Source: a virus. Taken from it: DNA of 21,488 nt. Under the pieces are notes generated by a model. It had not been told where the DNA came from and did no database searches. It saw nothing but the letters and a program-made list of their open reading frames with translations. The stretch covers positions 1-21,488 of IMG/VR virus record IMGVR_UViG_3300027754_000502, one strand, 5' to 3'. This document shows, one piece after another, positions 15,126-21,488 of the stretch. Within the stretch, counting starts at the first letter, position 1; each line of letters opens with the position of its first letter. Both the position numbers and the translations under genes were made by a program.

Positions 15126-15133
15126 TATAAATA
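15126..15133 (+). promoter_or_regulatory. Late promoter (TATAAATA) of the tail sheath gene
   Basis: Perfect T4 late consensus in the 62-base gap between gp17 and gp18. The predicted start near 15139 leaves a 38-base leader holding a strong ribosome site (AGAGGGAG, 15161-15168). Confidence 0.82.
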
Positions 15134-15176
15134 CTAGAACATAGATTAATCACCTTTTCGAGAGGGAGAATAAAAA

Positions 15177-17291
15177 ATGGCATTTCAAGTAAGTCCCGGA
15201 ATTAATGTATCCGAAATTGAATTAACCACAATAGTACCTGGCGCAGCCACCACAGAAGGTGCTTTTGCTGGCGTATTCCGTTGGGGTCCAATAGATAAAC
15301 TAGTCCTTGTAGATTCAGAAGAAAAATTGGTTGCTCGGTTTGGAAAACCAACCAGTTTTAATCCAGAAACATTCTTTACTGCTGCAAATTTCTTATCATA
15401 TGGCAATCAACTTTTTGTAAGTCGTGCAGCAAATACAGCAGATGCAACCGGCGCTACCGGTGTTCTTTCTGCTATGGCAAATAGCACCTCAATTACCAGC
15501 AACTTAGTTCATCTAGTTCTCAATGCTGATGATTATGATACAAAAATTGCAAGTTTTGAATCTGGCGTTCAGTTCATTGCTAAGTATCCTGGTGCACTAG
15601 GAAACTCACTTAAAGTTTCTGTTTGCAGTGCTGCTAATCAATACACACAAACCATCGATTTTCTTTCTGGCAATACTGTTGGCACTGCCAATACATCATT
15701 CGGTAATGCAACCGCTACAAAGATTGATTTTACTGTTGGTACCAATACTGCCACTATTTCTTTGGTAAATACTGCTGTTTTGACGGGTAGTACTCCTGTA
15801 CCCTATGCAAATACAGTTGCAAACCTATTCTCAATTGGTGATATTCTAGAAGTAGGTAACAGTTCAATTGGTAAGCAATATCTTAAAATTTCAAATGTAA
15901 GCATTCTTGTAAATAATACAGCCGGTACAAATACTGGTTCTGCAACAATTACAGTAAGTCTTGCTTCTAAATTTATTCTTTCTTCAGATTATAGTTCAAA
16001 TACTGTCGTAAGAAATTGGGAGTATTTTAATAGTGTAGATTCTGCGCCAGGTCGATCAGAATTTGTTGCTAATTTTGGTAACACCGCAGCCAACGATGAA
16101 TTGCATGTAGTTGTGGCTGATGAAGATGGTAAGTTTACTGGTGTACCAGGAGCAATTCTAGAAGTTTATAAAGGTCTATCACGCGCAACAGACGCAAAGA
16201 CTAATGATGGAACAGGCAATTATTACAAGACTGTTCTAAATGATAATTCAAATTACATTTGGTGGGCAACTGATCGTTCAGGCGCAGTATCTAATACAGC
16301 AGTAAACATTATTTCTTCAACAAATTCAAAGCCATCAACTCTTTCATTTGTTAATGGTTCTGATGGCGCTGATGAAAGCACAATCACTAATGCTGCTCTT
16401 TCTCTTGCGTATGATAAATTTAAGTCTGCAGAGGATGTTGATATTTCTTTACTATTACAAGGTAAAGCAAGAGGATCTGCCGGCAATCAATATGCACAAC
16501 TTGCAAATTATTTGATTGATAATATTGCTTCTGTTCGTAAAGATTGCGTAGCTTTTATTTCGCCTGATCGTGCTGACGTTGTTCAGAACTCAGGTAAAGA
16601 TGAAGCACAAGATATTGTGGATTTCCGCAATGCACTTACCTCTACTTCATATGCAGTACTTGATTCTGGATATAAGTATCAATATGATAAGTATAATGAT
16701 GTTTATCGTTATATTCCACTTAATGGTGATATGGCTGGTTTGGCTGTTCGTACAGATAGTGTAAGAGATCCTTGGTATTCACCAGCTGGATTCAATCGTG
16801 GTCAAGTTAAGAATGTAATTAAACTTGCTTACAATCCAAGTAAAGCTGATCGTGATCTTCTTTATAAGAACGACGTAAACCCAGTAGTTACTTTCCCAGG
16901 TCAAGGAACAGTTCTTTACGGCGATAAGACTCTACTCGGTGCTCCAAGTGCTTTTGATCGAATCAACGTTCGTCGGTTATTCATTGTTCTCGAGAAGACT
17001 ATTGCACGTGCTGCTAAGGGTCTACTCTTTGAATTCAATGATGAATTTACACGGGCTCAGTTCAAGAATATTGTTGAACCTTTCCTCAGAGACGTCAAAG
17101 GAAGACGTGGAATCTATGACTTTAAGGTAGTGTGTGATAGCACAAATAATACCCAAGGAGTCATTGATAGAAATGAGTTTGTAGGTGACATCTACGTTAA
17201 ACCTGCTCGTGCAATTAATTATATTCAATTGAACTTTGTTGCAGTGCGATCCGGCGTAGAATTCTCTGAAGTAGTTGGTCAGGGTTTTTAA
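15177..17291 (+). CDS. gp18: Tail sheath protein gp18
   Basis: This is the contractile sheath subunit, present in many copies around the tail tube. The N-terminus MAFQVSPGINVSEIELTTIV and the following GAFAGVFRWGP are classic for T4-type gp18. The C-terminal core is also conserved: INVRRLFIVLEKTIARAAKG (596-615), FEFNDEFTRAQFKNIVEPFL and a final region with FVGDIYVKPARAINYIQLNF. Length is 704 aa against 659 in T4. The extra length lies in the central protruding part (about residues 90-300), which is rich in Asn, Thr and Ser and differs in character from the conserved ends. A dedicated late promoter and a strong Shine-Dalgarno fit high expression. Confidence 0.95.
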   Translation: MAFQVSPGINVSEIELTTIVPGAATTEGAFAGVFRWGPIDKLVLVDSEEKLVARFGKPTSFNPETFFTAANFLSYGNQLFVSRAANTADATGATGVLSAMANSTSITSNLVHLVLNADDYDTKIASFESGVQFIAKYPGALGNSLKVSVCSAANQYTQTIDFLSGNTVGTANTSFGNATATKIDFTVGTNTATISLVNTAVLTGSTPVPYANTVANLFSIGDILEVGNSSIGKQYLKISNVSILVNNTAGTNTGSATITVSLASKFILSSDYSSNTVVRNWEYFNSVDSAPGRSEFVANFGNTAANDELHVVVADEDGKFTGVPGAILEVYKGLSRATDAKTNDGTGNYYKTVLNDNSNYIWWATDRSGAVSNTAVNIISSTNSKPSTLSFVNGSDGADESTITNAALSLAYDKFKSAEDVDISLLLQGKARGSAGNQYAQLANYLIDNIASVRKDCVAFISPDRADVVQNSGKDEAQDIVDFRNALTSTSYAVLDSGYKYQYDKYNDVYRYIPLNGDMAGLAVRTDSVRDPWYSPAGFNRGQVKNVIKLAYNPSKADRDLLYKNDVNPVVTFPGQGTVLYGDKTLLGAPSAFDRINVRRLFIVLEKTIARAAKGLLFEFNDEFTRAQFKNIVEPFLRDVKGRRGIYDFKVVCDSTNNTQGVIDRNEFVGDIYVKPARAINYIQLNFVAVRSGVEFSEVVGQGF

Positions 17292-17297
17292 TCTAAA

Positions 17298-17305
17298 GAT
17301 AAATA
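17298..17305 (+). promoter_or_regulatory. Late promoter element (GATAAATA) of the tail tube gene
   Basis: One base off the T4 consensus and matching the cyanophage NATAAATA form, in the 38-base gap between gp18 and gp19. The predicted start near 17311 leaves AGGAGAG and the ATG in a leader of about 19 bases. Confidence 0.68.
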
Positions 17306-17329
17306 AAACAACTATATAGGAGAGCTTAG

Positions 17330-17881
17330 ATGGCATTTAATGTAAATGATATTAGAAGTCAATTAATACTTGGAGGAGCAAGACCATCGCTCTTCCAGGT
17401 TACAATTCAAAACCCAGCCAATAGTGCTGGGGATATTAAAGTACCATTCATGGTTGAAGCTGCATCAATCCCAGAATCAGCCATTGGTATGATTCAAGTT
17501 CCTTATTTTGGTCGTAAGGTTAAGATTGCAGGTGATAGAGTTTTTGGTGCATGGACTGTTCAAGTAATTAACGATGAAGATTTCCTTATCCGTAATGCAA
17601 TGGAATCATGGCTAACTTCAATAAATACTCATGAAGGAAATATTACTCAATTTGGTGCAGCTTCACCACTGCTTTATAAATCACAAGCACAAGTAGTTCA
17701 ATACTCAAAGACTGGTATTCCAATTAGAACATATCAGTTCAATGGATTGTTCCCAACAAGTGTAGCTGCAATGGGTCTAGATTGGAATGCAACAGACCAA
17801 ATTCAAAAATTTCAAGTGACATTTGAATATGATTGGTGGGAAGTTTCTGGAGGAATCACCGGCGACGCTGGTGGTACTTAA
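17330..17881 (+). CDS. gp19: Tail tube protein gp19
   Basis: The 183-aa protein (163 in T4) forms the rings of the inner tail tube through which DNA passes. The N-terminus MAFNVNDIRSQLILGGARPS, the FMVEAASIPESAIGMIQVPY segment (40-59), the FGRKVKIAGDR stretch (60-70) and the C-terminal FQVTFEYDWWEV are typical of T4-type tube proteins. It directly follows gp18, as in T4. It has its own late promoter and the ribosome site AGGAGAG, and it is followed by a strong terminator, so it forms an independently controlled high-expression unit. Confidence 0.95.
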   Translation: MAFNVNDIRSQLILGGARPSLFQVTIQNPANSAGDIKVPFMVEAASIPESAIGMIQVPYFGRKVKIAGDRVFGAWTVQVINDEDFLIRNAMESWLTSINTHEGNITQFGAASPLLYKSQAQVVQYSKTGIPIRTYQFNGLFPTSVAAMGLDWNATDQIQKFQVTFEYDWWEVSGGITGDAGGT

Positions 17882-17886
17882 TAAAC

Positions 17887-17913
17887 ATGGGGGTATTTTT
17901 GCCCCCATTTTTT
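17887..17913 (+). terminator. Intrinsic terminator after the tail tube gene
   Basis: ATGGGGG (17887-17893) pairs perfectly with CCCCCAT (17902-17908) around an eight-base loop, followed by a run of T (17908-17913). It sits six bases after the gp19 stop and is the only convincing rho-independent terminator in the window. Confidence 0.9.
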
Positions 17914-17927
17914 AGTGGAAAAATATA

Positions 17928-19448
17928 ATGGCAAGCATTTTTGGATTTCAATTTAAGCGTAAAAAAGACGAAGTAGTTTCTTTTGCGCCTCCAGTCTTTG
18001 ATGACGGTGCCGTTGCAGTTGCTGCAGGCGGCGCTTATGGCACTTACGTTGATCTTGAAGGATCAGCTAGGTCTGAAGCAGAACTCGTTACTAAATATCG
18101 AGAGATGGCAATGCATCCTGAAATTGATGCTGCTGTCTCCGATATTGTGAATGAAGCAATCTCCGATGAAGAAGATAAAGGTGCCGTTCATCTTAATCTA
18201 GAAAATCTTCCAGTTGCACCAAAGATTAAAGATCTTATTACTGCTGAATTCAATTATCTTCTTGAACTATTTGAATTCAATACAAGATCCTATGATGTAT
18301 TTCGTCGTTGGTATGTAGATGGTCGCTTAGTCTATCATGTTATCATTGATGAAAAGGCACCACAGAATGGTATTAAAGAATTACGATATGTAGATCCACG
18401 TAAGATTCGTAAAGTACGTGAGATGAAAAGAAAACCAATTGCTGATTCTGGTGTTTCTGTTACTCAAGTAGAATCAGAATATTACATTTATAATGACAAG
18501 GGATTCCAAACAAATATCTCTGCTACTTCAAATGCATTTGGCTCAAATGGATTAAAGATCTCAGCTGATGCAATCCTTGGAGTCAACGCCGGTATTCTTG
18601 ATAAGAATAATCAATTAGTTCTAGGTCATTTACATAAGGCTATTAAAGCTTTAAACCAACTTAGAACTCTTGAAGATGCTACACTTATCTATAAGATTTC
18701 ACGCGCACCAGAGCGTCGGATATTTTATATTGATGTAGGTAATCTTCCAAAGATGAAAGCTGAGCAATATCTTCGTGATATTATGACTCGTTTTAAGAAT
18801 CGTGTAGTTTATGATTCATCTACTGGTGAAGTTCGAGATGATCGTAAATTTATGACAATGTTAGAAGACTTTTGGTTACCACGTCGAGAAGGTGGCCGAG
18901 GTACTGAAATCTCAACTCTTCCTGCTGGTCAATTATCCGGTGATCTTGAAGATGTTAAGTATTTTCAACGTAACCTTTATAAATCATTAAATGTTCCTGT
19001 CAACCGACTTGAACCTGATAACACATATACGATGGGTCGTGCTACGGAAATTACAAGAGACGAAGTTAAGTTTACTAAGTTTGTTTCAAGACTACAAACT
19101 AAGTTTAGTGAACTATTTCTTGATGCATTAGAGAAACAGTTAGTCTTAAAGAGAATCATTGCACCAGAAGAATGGCCTTCACTTGCAAACAAATTTAAGT
19201 TTCAGTATTCTAAAGATAATCAGTTTACTCAGCTTAAACAATTAGAAATCATTCGTGAAAGAAATACTATAATGTCTGAAACTGATCCATATGTTGGTAA
19301 ATATTATTCAACCGAATGGATTAAGCGAAATGTATTACGTCAAGATGAAGATGAAATGCAAACCGTAATGACCCAAATAAATAATGAAATCAAAGCTGGT
19401 ATTATACAGTTGGCTCCACCTCCTGGCGAAGAACCACCAAAAAAGTAA
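17928..19448 (+). CDS. gp20: Portal vertex protein gp20
   Basis: The 506-aa protein (524 in T4) forms the 12-subunit portal through which DNA enters and leaves the head and from which head assembly starts. Family-type features are YVDLEGSARSEAELVTKYRE (42-61), MHPEIDAAVSDIVNEAI (63-79), FRRWYVDGRLVYH, LRYVDPRKIRKVRE, and the stem/crown region ISRAPERRIFYIDVGNLP. NVPVNRLEPDNTYTMGRATE followed by ITRDEVKFTKFV is strongly conserved in T4-type portals. The ribosome site is weak (GTGGAA), and no late promoter lies between the upstream terminator and the start, so expression probably depends on read-through. Confidence 0.95.
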   Translation: MASIFGFQFKRKKDEVVSFAPPVFDDGAVAVAAGGAYGTYVDLEGSARSEAELVTKYREMAMHPEIDAAVSDIVNEAISDEEDKGAVHLNLENLPVAPKIKDLITAEFNYLLELFEFNTRSYDVFRRWYVDGRLVYHVIIDEKAPQNGIKELRYVDPRKIRKVREMKRKPIADSGVSVTQVESEYYIYNDKGFQTNISATSNAFGSNGLKISADAILGVNAGILDKNNQLVLGHLHKAIKALNQLRTLEDATLIYKISRAPERRIFYIDVGNLPKMKAEQYLRDIMTRFKNRVVYDSSTGEVRDDRKFMTMLEDFWLPRREGGRGTEISTLPAGQLSGDLEDVKYFQRNLYKSLNVPVNRLEPDNTYTMGRATEITRDEVKFTKFVSRLQTKFSELFLDALEKQLVLKRIIAPEEWPSLANKFKFQYSKDNQFTQLKQLEIIRERNTIMSETDPYVGKYYSTEWIKRNVLRQDEDEMQTVMTQINNEIKAGIIQLAPPPGEEPPKK

Positions 19449-19450
19449 TT

Positions 19451-19458
19451 TATAAATA
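19451..19458 (+). promoter_or_regulatory. Late promoter-like TATAAATA overlapping the gp67-like ribosome site
   Basis: Perfect consensus two bases after the gp20 stop. The Shine-Dalgarno AGGAGAT (19458-19464) begins on its last base. A standard start near 19464 would leave only ~5 bases before the ATG and remove the ribosome site. Confidence 0.55.
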
Positions 19459-19468
19459 GGAGATACAC

Positions 19469-19756
19469 ATGGCAGAAGTAATTGATTTAGTTAAATATGC
19501 TGCTGATAATCAGCCAATAGATTTTGGTTCTACTTTTAAAGAACTACTTGGTCAAAAAGCATTAGAAATAATAGACGCACAAAAACAAGAAGTCGCAGTT
19601 TCGATGTTTGGTAATGATCCAGATGAAGATGATTTTGATGATGAAGAACTAGAACAAACTCTTGATGATATTGAAGTAGATGATTTGGAAATTGATGATG
19701 AGATCGAATTATTTGACGACGATATAGAAACCGGAGAAGAAGATGAAGACTATTAA
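19469..19756 (+). CDS. Acidic prohead core protein, gp67-like
   Basis: The 95-aa protein has two parts: a mixed N-terminal half (MAEVIDLVKYAADNQPIDFG, then FKELLGQKALEIIDAQKQEV) and an intensely acidic C-terminal half with repeated Asp/Glu runs (DEDDFDDEELEQ, DLEIDDEIELFDDDIETGEE). T4 gp67, the small core protein immediately after portal gene 20, has the same size class, two-part layout and position, so I call this gp67-like. In T4 the protein joins the scaffold and is cut by the prohead protease. Here only F23-K24-E25 loosely fits the cleavage rule. The stop overlaps the next start by 14 bases, linking production of the two proteins. Confidence 0.6.
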   Translation: MAEVIDLVKYAADNQPIDFGSTFKELLGQKALEIIDAQKQEVAVSMFGNDPDEDDFDDEELEQTLDDIEVDDLEIDDEIELFDDDIETGEEDEDY

Positions 19757-21488
19757 AGACATCATAGAGCTCTATAAGCCTAAGTCAGCTGACGAAGATC
19801 GATTCGTCAAGAAGCACGTTATTAAGAAAACAGAAGATGCTAATGGCAATAAAGATGATGTCTTTAATGCAACCAATGTTAAGCCTACAGAACGTACACC
19901 TAAGCACGGCTATAACCCAGGTGAAGATGAACAAGTGTATGAAGGTTATGAAGAAATTAGATTTGATGATCCAGAAAATAATTCTAAACCATCTGGTTCA
20001 ACACGTGATTCACGGAGTCGCAGTGAACGTATTGATGCCGAAATGAATAAATTAGGAAATCAATATGGTCGTAAAAATTTAGCTTCAAAAATTAAAAAGA
20101 AATATAGCACTAAGAATGAAGAAACTGTTAGTGAAGACACTCACACAGATCATTTTAGATTTCTTCTTCCTTTACAGAAAGCCGGAGTTCCTGCTCCTTC
20201 TAAAGAAAGAGCTATGGACTTAATTGCTAAGCACGGCGATCCACTTAGAGCCGGTCAAGCGTATGTTGATCGATATAAGAAAATTAAGAATGCGGCTAAT
20301 AAAGTTCAAAAAGAAGAAACTGAACTTGATGAAGCAAGCACTGGAAAACCTCGTTCTAGTCTATATGTTGGAACTGTGTCGCGCAGTGATCCTGATTATA
20401 ATCAAAAAATTGGCGAATTAAAGAGTAGAACTGTTGGTGGCCACCGCATTCGTGGTCGTGCACCTACATCAGAGTATAAGCATCTTTATGCAGTTGGTGG
20501 AAAACTTCATCGTTATAGCTCACAAGATATTAAACCTGAACACTCGTCTCACGTTGATGTTTATTCACGCAATCCAATGAAAGAAGAAGTTGAACCGCTT
20601 GACGAAGCAAGAAGAAAATTAAGTCCAATTGAAAAGCTTTTCAATCGTCCATCAATGCAATTTGCAAAAAAATACACTAATAAAAAATCAGCTGATGAAA
20701 TAAAGATGGAACGTCTTGGGTTTCCAGCACGTCATCTTCCTAAAGATGGAACTGACACCGGAACAACTTCTTCATTAGAAGGAAAAGCAAAACAGGGAAA
20801 GATTGAAGACGTTGCAAAGCGTACAATGCAGAATAATTCATATGAGTCAGAAGGTCAGCAACTTAATGAACTAGTTCTCAATCCATTCCTTAGAGGTCTC
20901 TTAGAAGCAACATGTAAAGAATGTGGCAAGACATATAAAAAGGGTGGTTCATGCTCATGCTGCATGAAAGAAGACTCACAGATTGATGAATTATTTGGTA
21001 TTGGTGATACAATTGGAAGAGCTTATGATGCGGTGGAGCGTGGAGAAAATAAATTTTTCACTGCTGGTGCACGCTTTATGAACAAAATTGCGACAAAAAG
21101 TCGCACTATGGATCAACAAGCAGCGGCAGCCCGCAAAGGCGATAGTGAACCAAATATAACTAACTATAGCTCTAAAGGAGATATCGCTCGCTTGCGAACT
21201 AAAGATATATCTAAAGAACCTTTAACTAAAGTTCCTAGCCCTCAGCGTAAGCTAATTCAACCACCTAATTTTACACCTGGCGCGCCAAATTCTCTATCGG
21301 TAATAAAGCCGCAAAAGCCATTATCAACGGTATTACAAAATCCTAGTACTAAAGTAAAGTCTGGTATTTTGCCAACAAGAATGAAAGAAGACGTTCAGCT
21401 TGATGAGATTCTAACTCCTTCAATGGGTGCTGGTGCATATATTGATGACTTTGTTAATTCAAAAGATCCAAAGTTTGCTGGTAAATCT
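19743..21488 (+). CDS. Long prohead-associated protein with repeated [L/I][D/N]E motifs (3' end beyond window)
   Basis: The frame is open for 582 codons to the window end. The ATG overlaps the gp67-like gene by 14 bases and has GGAGAAG (19733-19739) as ribosome site. The N-terminus MKTIKDIIELYK resembles the capsid-targeting sequence of T4 internal proteins (MKTYQEFIAEA). Residues ~19-70 form a conserved-looking head (DRFVKKHVIKK, NGNKDDVFNATNVK, HGYNPGEDEQVYE). The rest is basic and low in order, punctuated by KEETELDEA (190-198), KEEVEPLDEA (280-289), SEGQQLNELV (369-378), KEDSQIDELF (409-418) and KEDVQLDEIL (548-557). These end in [L/I]xE, the T4 gp21 protease rule. A cysteine cluster lies at 391-407. 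The place matches T4 gene 68, but size and structure do not. A core or internal-protein precursor is inferred. Confidence 0.7.
   Translation, partial: MKTIKDIIELYKPKSADEDRFVKKHVIKKTEDANGNKDDVFNATNVKPTERTPKHGYNPGEDEQVYEGYEEIRFDDPENNSKPSGSTRDSRSRSERIDAEMNKLGNQYGRKNLASKIKKKYSTKNEETVSEDTHTDHFRFLLPLQKAGVPAPSKERAMDLIAKHGDPLRAGQAYVDRYKKIKNAANKVQKEETELDEASTGKPRSSLYVGTVSRSDPDYNQKIGELKSRTVGGHRIRGRAPTSEYKHLYAVGGKLHRYSSQDIKPEHSSHVDVYSRNPMKEEVEPLDEARRKLSPIEKLFNRPSMQFAKKYTNKKSADEIKMERLGFPARHLPKDGTDTGTTSSLEGKAKQGKIEDVAKRTMQNNSYESEGQQLNELVLNPFLRGLLEATCKECGKTYKKGGSCSCCMKEDSQIDELFGIGDTIGRAYDAVERGENKFFTAGARFMNKIATKSRTMDQQAAAARKGDSEPNITNYSSKGDIARLRTKDISKEPLTKVPSPQRKLIQPPNFTPGAPNSLSVIKPQKPLSTVLQNPSTKVKSGILPTRMKEDVQLDEILTPSMGAGAYIDDFVNSKDPKFAGKS

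Noticed and set aside
19743-21488. Prohead protease gp21 itself
   Set aside because: No herpes-type assembly protease motifs (His/Ser catalytic context) are seen and the composition is basic and disordered; gp21 is expected further downstream.

Overview
This window is part of a T4-superfamily (contractile-tailed, tailed dsDNA) bacteriophage genome. All genes lie on the + strand, tightly packed, with several start/stop overlaps. The right half follows the T4 late structural order: neck gp13, neck gp14, tail completion gp15, small terminase gp16, large terminase gp17, tail sheath gp18, tail tube gp19, portal gp20, a gp67-like acidic core protein, and then the start of a long prohead-associated protein. 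The AT-rich DNA, the Asn/Thr/Ser/Ala-rich fibre proteins and the cyanophage/pelagiphage-like fibre modules suggest an aquatic, probably marine, phage. The host cannot be named from this window.

Positions 1 to about 10,630 hold the adhesion and baseplate-periphery region, in the place where T4 has genes 9-12 and wac. It contains the 3' end of one repeat-rich fibre protein, a second fibre protein (302 aa), a giant 1,490-aa fibre protein built from repeated modules, two fibre proteins with N-terminal domains resembling the Mtd tropism determinant, a small beta-sandwich protein, and several small proteins without a recognised function. Modules are shared between these genes, which points to growth by duplication and exchange.

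Positions 10,790 to 21,488 hold the head-tail connector, packaging motor, tail and head-core genes. Perfect or near-perfect T4-type late promoter elements (TATAAATA or NATAAATA) stand before gp13, gp18, gp19, the gp67-like gene and a fibre-region gene at 6439. A strong intrinsic terminator separates the abundant tail tube from the low-copy portal, which fits their different copy numbers in the virion.

The most interesting item is the last gene (19743 to beyond the window end). It is an open frame of at least 582 codons in the slot where T4 has gene 68. Its N-terminus resembles the T4 capsid-targeting sequence. It carries five stereotyped acidic motifs ending in [L/I][D/N]E, which fit the [L/I]xE cleavage rule of the T4 prohead protease gp21, and it has an embedded cysteine cluster. 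I infer a core or internal-protein polyprotein that is cut inside the prohead, but this is not proven from sequence alone. No tRNA, CRISPR, IS element, integrase or metabolic gene was seen.
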